Part shown: positions 8,154-18,027 of the stretch, piece after piece
How the letters are laid out: each line of letters begins with the position of its first letter
Position numbering within the stretch: position 1 is the first letter of the stretch
Assembly: GCF_017874425.1 (NCBI RefSeq)
Contig: NZ_JAGGLL010000008.1
Coordinates: 85,791 to 149,790 of the forward strand
DNA from: Clostridium punense
GTDB lineage: Bacteria; Bacillota; Clostridia; Clostridiales; Clostridiaceae
Reading direction: 5' to 3'
Length of the DNA: 64,000 bases
Translations under genes and position numbers: made by a program
Notes under the pieces: generated by a model
What the model saw: the letters and a program-made list of their open reading frames with translations, nothing else
The model's database searches: none
What the model was told of the DNA's origin: nothing

Positions 8154-9494
8154 ATGAGTAATAGAAAAGTACCAAAAGCAATGGAAGAGAAGTTTAATGA
8201 AACAAGTAAAATTATTGAGGAGTTTTGTAGTGAGCACTTAAATCATGAGTATGAAGATTTATGTGTTGATTTATGTGCAGCACTATGTAGAAAAAGGCCA
8301 TCACCCCTAGAGAAGGGGAGAGCTAAAACCTGGGCTTGTGCCATCGTTCACGCCATAGGAAGTGCTAACTTTTTATTTGATCCAGAGCAAGACCCGCACA
8401 TGAAAGCTAAGGACTTATATTTAAATTTTGGAGTGAGTAGTAGCAGTGGAGGAACAAAATCCAGGGAAATTCAAGAACTCATGGATGTAAACTTTTTTAA
8501 TGGACAGTGGACACTGCCAAGTAAACTTGAAGATAATCCTATGATTTGGCAGCTATCAGTTAATGGTTTAATAATTGATGTTAGAAATGCCCCAAGAGAA
8601 CTGCAGGAAGAGGCTTATAGACAAGGGTTAATTCCGTATATCCCAGCAGATAAAGATAAGGAAGATAAAAAAAGGGAAGATAAGGCATCTAAATGTCAAG
8701 GAAGTAAAATAATTGAGTTTCCTGGGAATAAAACCAAAAGCAAAAGAAAGAAAAACCTTACTGAAAAGGAAAGAAAACAACTTGCGGATGAGATTATTTC
8801 TGGAGTTTATGAGTGTGACTATGCTGATGAAGCTATTGAACTTGCAAAGGAAGCATTAGAAATGTATGAAAATTGTTCACAAGCTTACATAGTTTTAGGA
8901 GACGTTTCAGATTGCAGCAATTTAGAAAGAAAAGCTTATTTTCAAAAGGCTGTTGAAGCTGCAAAAAACGAATTAGGTAAGGAATTTGAAGAGTTAAAGG
9001 GACATTTTTGGCTTGCTCATGAAACTAGACCCTATATGATGGCTAAAGCTAATCTTGCACATTATTTATGGGATATTGGTCATAGAAGTGAAGCAATAAA
9101 AGAAGCAAAAGAAATGCTACAGCTTAATCCAAATGACAATCAAGGAATTAGGTGGCTTATTGTTAATTGGTTAATACTAGAAAATGATTCCTACATAGAA
9201 GAGTTATTAAAGTTCTACGAAGATGATGCATCAGCTTCCATAATTTTTAGTAAAGCCTTATTAGAGTTTAAGAAGGGCAATAATAAAGAAGCTGAAAAAG
9301 CCTTGAAAGAAGCTAAAAACCATAATCCTCATGTTATACCTTACTTAATTGGAAAGAAAAAGTTACCAAAGCAACCCCCTGAGTATATGGGGTTTGGTGA
9401 TGATTTAGAAGCTCAATCTTACGTATTCGACGGTGGCTATGAAGCTTGGAAAAATACTGAGGGAGCTATTGCTTGGATTAAAACAATAAAGTAA
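8154..9494 (+). CDS. DUF6398 and TPR-like repeat protein
   Basis: 446 residues, start behind AGGAG. Residues ~1-170 resemble the DUF6398 family: CxxLCxALCRKRPSPL, then a WACAIVHAIGSANFLFDP block and SGGTKSREIQELM. A charged linker near 170-200 leads to helical repeats (residues ~200-430) that look like tetratricopeptide repeats, usually protein-binding scaffolds. No catalytic motif is visible. It stands alone between two terminators, so it is probably transcribed by itself. Function unknown. Confidence 0.65.
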   Translation: MSNRKVPKAMEEKFNETSKIIEEFCSEHLNHEYEDLCVDLCAALCRKRPSPLEKGRAKTWACAIVHAIGSANFLFDPEQDPHMKAKDLYLNFGVSSSSGGTKSREIQELMDVNFFNGQWTLPSKLEDNPMIWQLSVNGLIIDVRNAPRELQEEAYRQGLIPYIPADKDKEDKKREDKASKCQGSKIIEFPGNKTKSKRKKNLTEKERKQLADEIISGVYECDYADEAIELAKEALEMYENCSQAYIVLGDVSDCSNLERKAYFQKAVEAAKNELGKEFEELKGHFWLAHETRPYMMAKANLAHYLWDIGHRSEAIKEAKEMLQLNPNDNQGIRWLIVNWLILENDSYIEELLKFYEDDASASIIFSKALLEFKKGNNKEAEKALKEAKNHNPHVIPYLIGKKKLPKQPPEYMGFGDDLEAQSYVFDGGYEAWKNTEGAIAWIKTIK

Positions 9495-9532
9495 ATAAGG
9501 TCCAAAAATCCTCTGAAGTTAGATTCTAAATA

Positions 9533-9569
9533 AAATCCATGGTGAAATAATTAAGCCATGGATTTTTTT
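9533..9569 (+). terminator. rho-independent terminator
   Basis: AAATCCATGG (9533-9542) pairs with CCATGGATTT (9556-9565), followed by T residues, 38 bases after the DUF6398 gene. Confidence 0.9.
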
Positions 9570-9720
9570 ATATACCTTTGAATAAAACATATCATTCTGT
9601 ACAAGCTTAAAATAGGAAAGGGCCTATTGCTTTATGACTTAATTTTGGACCTTTACAATGAATTGTAGTGAACAAAGGTTTGTATTATGTATGTCTTACT
9701 GTTAAAATTGTTATATAGAG

Positions 9721-9818
9721 GTACAGGATTGAATTTAACTTATTAGTGTCCACAAACCCTTAAGGGAAATAGAGTAGGAAGCATGTATAAGGAAGTTTTA
9801 ATTCTGGTTTTACATACA
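9721..9818 (+). repeat. dispersed intergenic repeat, copy A
   Basis: Carries the family core AAACCCTTAAGGGAA, then GTAGGA, CATGTATAAG and TTTTAATTCTGGTT, shared with copies at 10854, 33701, 44399 and 47459. This copy is shorter and its outer ends pair only weakly. It lies directly upstream of jetD. Confidence 0.65.
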
Positions 9819-9840
9819 AAGATTAAGGGAAGGTATTTTT

Positions 9841-10845
9841 ATGAAAGACTTAAGAAAGCTTAATAAAAAAAGAATAGATACTATTGAAATGCAAAAGTAT
9901 CTAGGAATCGAGGATTACTTAGAATTTGCCTCAATAGTTAAAGACCTTGAAGTGAAAAAGGTTATATCTCCTGTTGCCAGCAGTAAAGGCAATGGAAAAA
10001 GACCTGCCCTTTATAACAGGTATAACATTTTACAAGAAGAAATAGATTATTCAAAGTACATAGAAGAACTCCATTATGGTTTAGATATTAGATTAAACAA
10101 AACCTATTATTTAAAAAATCTAGAAAAATACATAGAAGATAGGGACTATGTGTTAAGTCTCAGTAGGTTCTTAAAGAAACATCCTGAAGGAATAGAAACA
10201 GAGCTAGCTGTAAATGAGCGGAGTTTTCAGGTTTGGGGAAAAGAAAAGTTTTTAAAAAAGGGTGGGGAAAGGATTTTAAAGAATTTAGGTTTGACCTTGG
10301 ACTATTTAAAAGTTTATGAAACAACAGAACCACTTCCTTATTATTCTTTTGACAAAACAACCCCTCAAAATGTGGTGATAATTGAGAATAAGGATACCTT
10401 TTATTCTCTTCGTAAATTCTTACTCAGTGGAAAAAATTCTATCTTTGGAGTTAATATCTCCACTGTAATTTATGGGGGAGGAAAAACCATTTTTAAAAGT
10501 TTTAAAGACTTTAAACTTTGTGTTGAGCCCTATCTTGCTCACAAAGACAATAAAATACTTTATCTTGGGGACATAGATTATGAGGGAATTCTTATTTATG
10601 AAAACCTTAGTGAGGCTTTTAAAGATGAGGTTAACCTAGAACCTTTTGTTGAAGGCTATAAAGAAATGATAGATAAGTACTTAAGGGAAAACATAGACTT
10701 ACCTATCACCAAGGAAGGGCAAAACAGAGGAATTAAAACTTTATTTTTAGATTATTTTCAGGATGAATATAAGAAGGAAATATTAAAAGTACTGAAAATG
10801 GATAAGTATATTCCTCAGGAAATATTAACTATAGAGGATTTTTAA
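9841..10845 (+). CDS. jetD: Wadjet protein JetD-like, Toprim-type nuclease subunit
   Basis: 334 residues. The C-terminal half fits DUF2220/JetD: a Toprim-like acidic set with E182 (VVIIENKD) and the DxD pair D244/D246 (LGDIDYEGI). NERSFQVWGKEKFL near 125-138 resembles the conserved middle block of this family. In characterised Wadjet systems JetD is a topoisomerase VI/Spo11-like nuclease that cuts circular DNA after extrusion by JetABC. The start follows GGGAAGG. Unusually it comes first and is 322 bases from jetA, with repeat copies on both sides. Confidence 0.82.
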   Translation: MKDLRKLNKKRIDTIEMQKYLGIEDYLEFASIVKDLEVKKVISPVASSKGNGKRPALYNRYNILQEEIDYSKYIEELHYGLDIRLNKTYYLKNLEKYIEDRDYVLSLSRFLKKHPEGIETELAVNERSFQVWGKEKFLKKGGERILKNLGLTLDYLKVYETTEPLPYYSFDKTTPQNVVIIENKDTFYSLRKFLLSGKNSIFGVNISTVIYGGGKTIFKSFKDFKLCVEPYLAHKDNKILYLGDIDYEGILIYENLSEAFKDEVNLEPFVEGYKEMIDKYLRENIDLPITKEGQNRGIKTLFLDYFQDEYKKEILKVLKMDKYIPQEILTIEDF

Positions 10846-10853
10846 CTTAGAGA

Positions 10854-10962
10854 GATATAGGTTTCCATGATGGAATTTTAACTTATTTATCATGATAACC
10901 CCTTAAGGGAACTAGTGTAGGACTCAGGTATAAGTTAAGCCTTAACTCTGGTTCCCTATATC
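10854..10962 (+). repeat. dispersed intergenic repeat, copy B
   Basis: The ends are partly complementary (GATATAGG at 10854 against CCCTATATC at 10954-10962). The core reads CCCTTAAGGGAACTAG, then TGTAGGACTCAGGTATAAG and CTCTGGTTCCCTAT. An inner TTATCATGATAA palindrome takes the place of the inner hairpins in copies D and E. It fills the gap between jetD and jetA; the remaining bases to 11167 show nothing else. Confidence 0.75.
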
Positions 10963-11167
10963 AAAAGGGAAAAGGATTTAAGAAGGTAGTAATCTAAATC
11001 ATATTAATATGAGAAATAAAAAAATAATATGGATTTTAAATTTAGGAAAATTATTGGAGAGAACAATTTTAATATTAGTATTTCTATGAATATAAACTTT
11101 CACCTAAGTGGTTGGTGATTTAGGATTAAAAAAGAAATATTCAAATATAGATTTTTAGGAGAAAACA

Positions 11168-12778
11168 ATGGAAGTTGAATTTTTAAAGAACTTTAATTTA
11201 AGAATGAAAAAGCTAGGATCTTATGCTTTAATTTGCAAGAATAGTATGTTTAAAAGTTCCTGGAAGAACTATGGCTTTAATGAGGACTATGAGTATTTAA
11301 ACCTTATTTTTGCAGTGCTTTTGTACATTATGGAGCAGTCTTTAAAGGATGAAAACTGCACCCTAGATGATATTGCTGTGTTTATTGATGATATAAATTC
11401 TAAATACTTTAATAAGAGTTTAAGCTTTGAACAGTGCAAAAACCTTGGAGAATTTATTGTTAATACCATCCTTTGTGATGATGGGAAGGTTATGTATTTC
11501 AAAGGGTTTAATTTTGAAGATAGGGAGTACAAGGATATACATATTTCCTTTATAGGGAACAAGATTGTTTATATAAATAATGTGGTTAAAAGAACTTCCT
11601 ATTATTTAACTGATGAAGGGTACTCTCTTTTATTGTCTACTCTAGAAATGGAGAATAACTTAAGGTTAACTATTCACGAGTTAATTTTTAAAATGCATCT
11701 TGAAAAGGCCACCTACGATAGAGCAGTGGAGGATATTAAAAGTATTTTCAATATTTTAAGAATGCAGCTTCAAAAAATGGAGGAGGCAATTAGGAGAATT
11801 AAGGAAAATGCTCTTAATTATTCTGTAGAAGAGTACAGTGACCTTCTTCAAGGAAACATGGAGTCTTTGCAGGAAACTAGAGGAAAGTTTAAAAATTATA
11901 AGGAACATGTTGATGATAGAATAAAGGAATTGAAGGAAAAGGATATAAATATTAAAAGACTGGATGAAAAGGAGCTAGATAATTTAAAGTATTTAGGAAT
12001 TATCAGTAAGTACTTAACTAGAACCATAGAAGAACAGCAAAAGATTCTAAACTCTCACTTTAATTTAAAAAACATTTATGCAAGGGAGCTTAGAGAAATA
12101 TCCTCCATGGCTATAATTAAAAGATTTAATATAACAACAGAGATCTTTGATAAAATCCTTGAGGATAGCAGTAAGTTGGATGCTATAGAAAAGGTGTTTA
12201 GACCACTTTTTAATATGCCAATTGAAAAGAAATATAATTTAAACAAGAGCCTTCAATACCAAAAGGTTATAAAGGAAAAAGAAGTTGAAGATGATGAACT
12301 GATTTCCTTTGAAGATGAAGATTGGGAAAGAGAAAAAGAGGAGCAGGCGAGAAGGAAGCTATTAAGTTACAAAGAAGCTTTAAGAGTGCTTCTGGAATTA
12401 ATCTGTGATAAAGGGGAAACTTCTCTAGGGGAAATTTCAAAGATTGTAGAGGAAAATAAAAGCCTTAAGGAAATTTTAATTCCGAAGGTAGAAGTTTTTA
12501 GAGAAATAATCATTGAGCTTCTTAAAGGAAAGGAAATTCATATTCAGGAGTTAAGAGAAGAAGTCAGCGCAACCTTACAAGAAAGTGGACAACTGCAGTT
12601 TCAATTAAATGAGGTTTTATTAGATTTAGTTGAGGAAGAGCCAAAGCTAGCCCATATTAAAACCATAAAAGCAGACAAGTTATTTAATAATGAAAAAGTA
12701 AAGTTCAGTGAAGTATCTAGCGAAAAAGGGAAGGTTAAATCAGTGATTTGTTCTGATGTTCTCTTTAACATATCTTAA
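11168..12778 (+). CDS. jetA: Wadjet protein JetA-like (kleisin-type subunit)
   Basis: 536 residues behind AGGAG. It is largely helical and acidic, with a winged-helix-like N-terminal part (residues 1-200), coiled-coil stretches near 190-310 and a charged linker near 375-400 leading to a C-terminal domain. No catalytic motif is expected: JetA is the kleisin-like bridge of the JetABC condensin complex. The assignment rests on its position before the small JetB-like gene and the large SMC-like gene, with a JetD-like gene upstream, and on general resemblance to the JetA family (DUF5716-type). Sequence identity alone would not settle it. Confidence 0.7.
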   Translation: MEVEFLKNFNLRMKKLGSYALICKNSMFKSSWKNYGFNEDYEYLNLIFAVLLYIMEQSLKDENCTLDDIAVFIDDINSKYFNKSLSFEQCKNLGEFIVNTILCDDGKVMYFKGFNFEDREYKDIHISFIGNKIVYINNVVKRTSYYLTDEGYSLLLSTLEMENNLRLTIHELIFKMHLEKATYDRAVEDIKSIFNILRMQLQKMEEAIRRIKENALNYSVEEYSDLLQGNMESLQETRGKFKNYKEHVDDRIKELKEKDINIKRLDEKELDNLKYLGIISKYLTRTIEEQQKILNSHFNLKNIYARELREISSMAIIKRFNITTEIFDKILEDSSKLDAIEKVFRPLFNMPIEKKYNLNKSLQYQKVIKEKEVEDDELISFEDEDWEREKEEQARRKLLSYKEALRVLLELICDKGETSLGEISKIVEENKSLKEILIPKVEVFREIIIELLKGKEIHIQELREEVSATLQESGQLQFQLNEVLLDLVEEEPKLAHIKTIKADKLFNNEKVKFSEVSSEKGKVKSVICSDVLFNIS

Positions 12779-12833
12779 AGTAAATAATAAGGCAAAGCTA
12801 CAAAAGTTAATTAGGGAAGGAAAGTAGTGAACA

Positions 12834-13550
12834 ATGTATAATATTGAAGATATAACAATGGGTAATAGAATTTTTTACTATCTTCTTAAAAATGGAGAGC
12901 TAAAGGAAGAAGTAGAGAGAGATTTATATAGAGCTTATTCAGAAAAAGAAGAGGTAATGAGCTTAGTTAAAAGGCAAGGAGAAGATTTTAACTGCAGTAT
13001 TGAAAAATACAGTGGGGTTATTTATTTAATTCCTAAGGAAGACAATGAATTTTTAGGTTATTCTAAGGGAGAATTAAAAAGGGAACTTTGTAAATCTGGT
13101 GGAACAGACAAGGATTATTACTTATCCCAGTTTGTAATTTTAACAATTTTAGTTACTTTTTATAATTCTCAAGGAAAATCCAGCAAGTCAAGGGACTTCT
13201 TAAAGGGAGGAGAACTTTCTAATTTAGTAAATGAAAAGTTAAAGGATGCCGTGGAAAAAGAAGAAGTAGAGAACTTAGAAAAAACCTCAGGCATTGCCTT
13301 TACAAATCTTTATGAGAGTTGGCAAGCCTTAAAAAGTTCAGATAAGTCAACCACAGCTAAGACTACTAAAGAGGGATTTATTTATACCATATTAACCTTC
13401 CTTGAAAATCAAGGGTTAATAATGTACATAAAAGATGATGATATGATTAAAACAACTTCCAAGCTAGATAACTTCATGGATTGGAATATTTTAAATAAGA
13501 ATAATTATGAAAGGGTAGCAAAGGCCTTAGGAGGTGTTGACGGTGAGTAA
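12834..13550 (+). CDS. jetB: Wadjet protein JetB-like (KITE-type subunit)
   Basis: 238 residues, ATG 12834 behind GGGAAGGAAAG. The sequence looks like small winged-helix modules (residues ~1-90 and ~150-220) without catalytic residues, consistent with the KITE-like JetB subunit (DUF6063/DUF4194-type) that dimerises and binds the SMC protein. Its last eight bases contain the preferred start of jetC, giving translational coupling. The call depends on gene order. Confidence 0.68.
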   Translation: MYNIEDITMGNRIFYYLLKNGELKEEVERDLYRAYSEKEEVMSLVKRQGEDFNCSIEKYSGVIYLIPKEDNEFLGYSKGELKRELCKSGGTDKDYYLSQFVILTILVTFYNSQGKSSKSRDFLKGGELSNLVNEKLKDAVEKEEVENLEKTSGIAFTNLYESWQALKSSDKSTTAKTTKEGFIYTILTFLENQGLIMYIKDDDMIKTTSKLDNFMDWNILNKNNYERVAKALGGVDGE

Positions 13551-16500
13551 ACTTAATAGTCTTAGATTAGTTAATTTAAATTATAATAACAACACTATGA
13601 AGGTTAATGATGAAATTTTTCAGTTTGGTGGAGAAAGTACCTTAATGAATTTAAGAAACGGAGGGGGAAAATCTGTAATGGTGCAGATGATGATGGCTCC
13701 CTTTGTTACTAAAAGAAATAGAGATTTAAAAGAGAGAAAATTTAATAGCTATTTTACCTCCCCAACTCCTACTTTTATATTAACAGAGTGGGTTTTAGAG
13801 GGAGGAGACAATCGCGTTCTTATTGGTATGGCAGTGAGAAAGAAGAATTCCTCTGAGGAAGATGATGAGGAATTAGATATAATAAACTTCATTCATGAGT
13901 ATAGAGGCAGCAACCCCTATGATATTTATAATTTACCTGTTGTAGAAAATCAGGGTAATACCTTAAAAATTAAGAGTTTTGGTAACTTTAAAACTCTTGT
14001 TGAAGAGTTAAAGAAAAATAGAGATTTTAACTTTAATTATTACGATATGAATGTAGCCTCTCAAAGCAGAAATTATTTTGAAACCCTAAAGCAATATAAA
14101 ATAAACCACAAGGAATGGGAGAGCATCATTAGAAAGGTAAACATGAAGGAATCAGGTTTATCTGAGTTATTTCAAGAGGCAAAGAGTATTCCAGGGTTAG
14201 TAGAAAAGTGGTTTATTAAAACTGTTGAGGACAAGTTAAATAGAGAAGAAAATAAGATAAGTAATTTCCAAGAAATCATAAAGAAGTTTATTTATCAATT
14301 CAAGGAAAATGAAGCTAGAGTTCAAAAAAAGGCAGCTATTGAACTTTTTAAGGAAGAATCAGAAAACATAGCTTTAGCTGCTGATAGTTTTAATAAGGAA
14401 AGAATCCACAAAGAAGAAATAGAAAATGAAATTGCAAATTTAATATTATTTTTAAAAACTTCTAAGGAAGCAAGAGAATTAGAACAGGAAAGTTTAAGGG
14501 AAATTTTAAATAGCCTAAGGGCCGAATTAAAGGATATACAGTATGAAGAAGCCTCTGTAGGGTTTTATAAGCTAATGGATGAAATTGAAGCTTTAGAAGA
14601 GGAAATTAATAATACCAGCTTACAGATTGAAAAAGTGGAAGGGGAAAAGCTGCACCTTGAAAGAACAAAGGGAGTTTATCAATGTGCTAAGATTTATGAA
14701 GACTATAAAAAGACTTCCCAAAGAGTTCAAAAGTATGAAAATCAACTAGAACTAGCTAACTCCAATCAAGAAGAAACTGAAGAGGAAAGAAAACACATTG
14801 GCTTTACTTTAAAAAATTACTACCTTAAAGAAGAAGAAACCCTTGAAAATCAACTAAAAGATAATATGGAAAGTTTAGATAAAACAAAAGAAGAAATTGA
14901 AACTATAGCTTCTAACTTAAAAGATTTTGATGCATTTATATTTAGCAACAGCAAAAGATTAGGTGGACTACAAAGTGACATAAAAAGGTATAACGAAGTA
15001 GAAGAAAAGTTTAATGATAAATATAAGAAAAAGATTTTAAGAAATATGCTAGGATTTTATCCAGAAGATTTAATTTTAACCTGTAAAAATGCCTATGAAA
15101 AACAGGAAACAGCTTTAAATGAAAAAATTAAAAATTTAAATAAAACCTTAGTTTTAAGAAAAGAAGAAGTTCCAAAGGTGGAAAGCGAAAAGGTCAGACT
15201 AAGTTCCCTTATAAATAAAATTAATATGAAGCTTGAAGAGGGAGAAAAGCAAAAGATAGAGATAGAGGAAAAAATAAAAGAACGAAAAGATGTTTTAAAG
15301 TACATAGAGTTTTCTGAGGAGAAGTTATACCAAACAGAGGAAATCCTAAAGACCTTTGAAAGTAAAATAGAACTTTTAAGGGAAGAAGAGAAAACCTTAC
15401 TTGGAAGAGTTTTAAAGGTTAAGGAAGAGTTAACTATTCTAGAAACAGGAAGAAACTTAAAGCTTTCAAAGGAACTGGAAAGAAAGCTTAAAGGAAGAGG
15501 TATAGACCTGGTATATGGAGTTGATTGGCTTAAAAATAACAGTTATACCATGGAAGAAAACTTTAGACTTATAGACAAAAATCCAATGCTACCCTATTCA
15601 TTAATTATGGAAGATGAGGATATTAATAAACTTAAAAGTGAAGAATTAGGGGTTTATTCAAATAGTCCAATTCCAATAATAAATAGAAGAAACCTAGATA
15701 AAAACTTAGGAAAGATTAATAAGGAGCTTTGGGTTCTAGATGACATTACTTTTTATATTTCTTTTAATCATAAGCTTTTAAATGAAGAGGAGCTAAGAAT
15801 TCTTCTAGCTAAGAAGGAAGAAGAAATAAGAAAGGCAGAAGAACTTCTAAACCTTAAAAGAAAAGACATAGATACCTATCAAGGTTTAAGAAATAATATA
15901 AAAACCTCTAACTTACATAAGGATTCCTATAAAAACCTTTTAAATGAAATAGAAAAAGATGAAAAGGAATTAAAGACTGCTGTTTCACAGTTTGAGCACA
16001 TGAATGAAAAACTAGAAGAACTTAAAAACTCCATTGAAAAGGGAGAAAAACAAATCAAAGAAGAGGAAAAACTGCAGAGGGATTTAAAGGATGAAATGGA
16101 TAGCTTTAAAGAACTTGCACTTCAGTATGAAAAGTATAAAAACTATAAAATAGAAGCTGAAAAAGTAAGTAAAACTATTTCTGAAGCCGATGATTTAAAA
16201 GCCCAAAAGGAAGAGTATATTAAGCAGAAGAGAAATTATTTAAAGAGCTTAGAAGAGCAAAAAAGGGAGCTTTCCTCTAATTTATCAAAGATTAAAGAAC
16301 AGGTTTCTAGATTTCTACAATATGAACAAGGAACCATCATTGAAAAAGATATAGAGGATTTACAAGGAAGATACTTAGCTTTAACCTCTGAGCTTATGAA
16401 GGAAATAAAAGTCATTGAAGAAGAGTTAAAGGAAGCAAGGGAAAATTTTAGGGAAAAGGAAACGGAGCTTACCACTACTCAAGATGAATACGGCCTATTT

Positions 16501-17937
16501 GAGGAGGATTTTAGGCAAGTATTTTATGATAGAACTAAGGAAAATGAAGCTAAAAAACAGCTAAAGGAAGCTAAAAGAACTTTTGATAAACTTAAAGAGG
16601 CTGAAGTAGAAAGAAAGATAGAGTTAGCAGGTTTAGAAGAGCGTAAAAGAGGTATTATAAGTTCTCTTGAAGAAAATTATGGTAGAGCCTATCCGAAAGA
16701 AAGAGGAGAAATAATCTTTGTTAATTTCCCAGAGAGAATCTTAGAAAAGAATGAAGAAATTCAAAGGGCAGATACCAGATTAAAAGTTAACATTAAGGAG
16801 CAAGAGATTATAGGAAAGACCTTAAGTTCTTTAGATAGTTATGGAGATTTTTCAGTTAACCAATTTATTGAAATTAACACTCCAATAAAATCCATAGAAA
16901 GATTTAAGGGTGAACTTGTAAGAGATTATAATCAATGTATTGATAGGAATATGAAAGAAAGAAATAACCTTAGTGATGAAATTACCAAGGTATCTAAAAT
17001 TCATATTTTTAGTGATGATGATTTCTTTATGAGAACTTTAAGCACTTTAGCAGAAATTGTTGATGAGCCGCAAAACGTAATAGAAACCTTAGATACAGCT
17101 TTAAAAGCACAAGAAATGATATTAATGCAGCTTTATAAGGATTTAGAATTAATTAATGAGGAAAGAGCAAACGTAGAAGACATTCTATTTGATTATGTGC
17201 TAGAGGTCCATGAGAATCTTGATAAAATTCATGACAATTCCACAATTAAAATAAAAGATAAATATGTTAAAATGCTGCAAATTAAACTTCCAGACTGGGA
17301 AAGCAATAAGGAGCTTTATAGGATAAGGCTTAGAGACTTAGTAAATGGTGTTACTGAAAAGGGCTTAGCACTACTTACTGAAAACCAAAACATTGAGGAA
17401 ATGCTGTCAAAGACTATCACCACAGTAAATCTTTATAATGAAGTAGTATCCATAAGTAATGTTGACGTAAAGCTTTATAAGGTTGAAGAGGATAGACAAA
17501 TACCTATCAGCTGGAATGAGGTATCAAAGAATTCTGGTGGAGAAGGCTTCTTATCTGCCTTTGTTATATTATCAAGCCTCTTATCTTACATGAGAAAAGA
17601 TGATAGCGAAATATTTTCAACCAGTGGAGAGGGAAAGGTTCTTATTATGGATAACCCCTTTGCCCAAACAAGCTCTGAGCACCTTTTAAAACCTCTAATG
17701 GATATTGCAAAAAAGAGCAATACTCAGTTAATATGCTTTACAGGACTTGGTGGAGATTCCATTCTTAATCGCTTTGACAATGTGTATGTTTTAGATTTAA
17801 AGGCTTCTAAATTGAGAAATGGAACTCAAAAATACCTAGTTTCTACCCATGAAAAAGGGGAGGAGTTAGTTCACGATTTAATTTCTTCAAGATTTAAAAT
17901 AAAAGAGGAAGAAGTAGAGCAGATGGAACTGTTTTAA
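13543..17937 (+). CDS. jetC: Wadjet protein JetC-like, SMC/MukB-type ATPase
   Basis: About 1464 residues. Walker A is NGGGKS near residue 40. Long coiled coils (charged Glu/Lys heptads) run from ~270 to ~650 and again from ~760 to ~1180 around a hinge-like region near 650-750. The C-terminal head has the signature NSGGEGF near 1330 and Walker B VLIMDNPFA near 1365. It should be the ATP-driven loop extruder of the complex. I chose GTG 13543, eight bases after AGGAGG (13529-13534); GTG 13534 and TTG 13537 in the same frame overlap or abut that site. It overlaps the end of jetB by eight bases. Confidence 0.88.
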   Translation: MSKLNSLRLVNLNYNNNTMKVNDEIFQFGGESTLMNLRNGGGKSVMVQMMMAPFVTKRNRDLKERKFNSYFTSPTPTFILTEWVLEGGDNRVLIGMAVRKKNSSEEDDEELDIINFIHEYRGSNPYDIYNLPVVENQGNTLKIKSFGNFKTLVEELKKNRDFNFNYYDMNVASQSRNYFETLKQYKINHKEWESIIRKVNMKESGLSELFQEAKSIPGLVEKWFIKTVEDKLNREENKISNFQEIIKKFIYQFKENEARVQKKAAIELFKEESENIALAADSFNKERIHKEEIENEIANLILFLKTSKEARELEQESLREILNSLRAELKDIQYEEASVGFYKLMDEIEALEEEINNTSLQIEKVEGEKLHLERTKGVYQCAKIYEDYKKTSQRVQKYENQLELANSNQEETEEERKHIGFTLKNYYLKEEETLENQLKDNMESLDKTKEEIETIASNLKDFDAFIFSNSKRLGGLQSDIKRYNEVEEKFNDKYKKKILRNMLGFYPEDLILTCKNAYEKQETALNEKIKNLNKTLVLRKEEVPKVESEKVRLSSLINKINMKLEEGEKQKIEIEEKIKERKDVLKYIEFSEEKLYQTEEILKTFESKIELLREEEKTLLGRVLKVKEELTILETGRNLKLSKELERKLKGRGIDLVYGVDWLKNNSYTMEENFRLIDKNPMLPYSLIMEDEDINKLKSEELGVYSNSPIPIINRRNLDKNLGKINKELWVLDDITFYISFNHKLLNEEELRILLAKKEEEIRKAEELLNLKRKDIDTYQGLRNNIKTSNLHKDSYKNLLNEIEKDEKELKTAVSQFEHMNEKLEELKNSIEKGEKQIKEEEKLQRDLKDEMDSFKELALQYEKYKNYKIEAEKVSKTISEADDLKAQKEEYIKQKRNYLKSLEEQKRELSSNLSKIKEQVSRFLQYEQGTIIEKDIEDLQGRYLALTSELMKEIKVIEEELKEARENFREKETELTTTQDEYGLFEEDFRQVFYDRTKENEAKKQLKEAKRTFDKLKEAEVERKIELAGLEERKRGIISSLEENYGRAYPKERGEIIFVNFPERILEKNEEIQRADTRLKVNIKEQEIIGKTLSSLDSYGDFSVNQFIEINTPIKSIERFKGELVRDYNQCIDRNMKERNNLSDEITKVSKIHIFSDDDFFMRTLSTLAEIVDEPQNVIETLDTALKAQEMILMQLYKDLELINEERANVEDILFDYVLEVHENLDKIHDNSTIKIKDKYVKMLQIKLPDWESNKELYRIRLRDLVNGVTEKGLALLTENQNIEEMLSKTITTVNLYNEVVSISNVDVKLYKVEEDRQIPISWNEVSKNSGGEGFLSAFVILSSLLSYMRKDDSEIFSTSGEGKVLIMDNPFAQTSSEHLLKPLMDIAKKSNTQLICFTGLGGDSILNRFDNVYVLDLKASKLRNGTQKYLVSTHEKGEELVHDLISSRFKIKEEEVEQMELF

Positions 17938-18027
17938 TATTAATTCTTTATATATTTTTATTTAGAAGCTTATAATAATAAAGTAAAATAATATTAAAAA
18001 AGAGTTTAATAGAGGGAGAAGAAGTAT

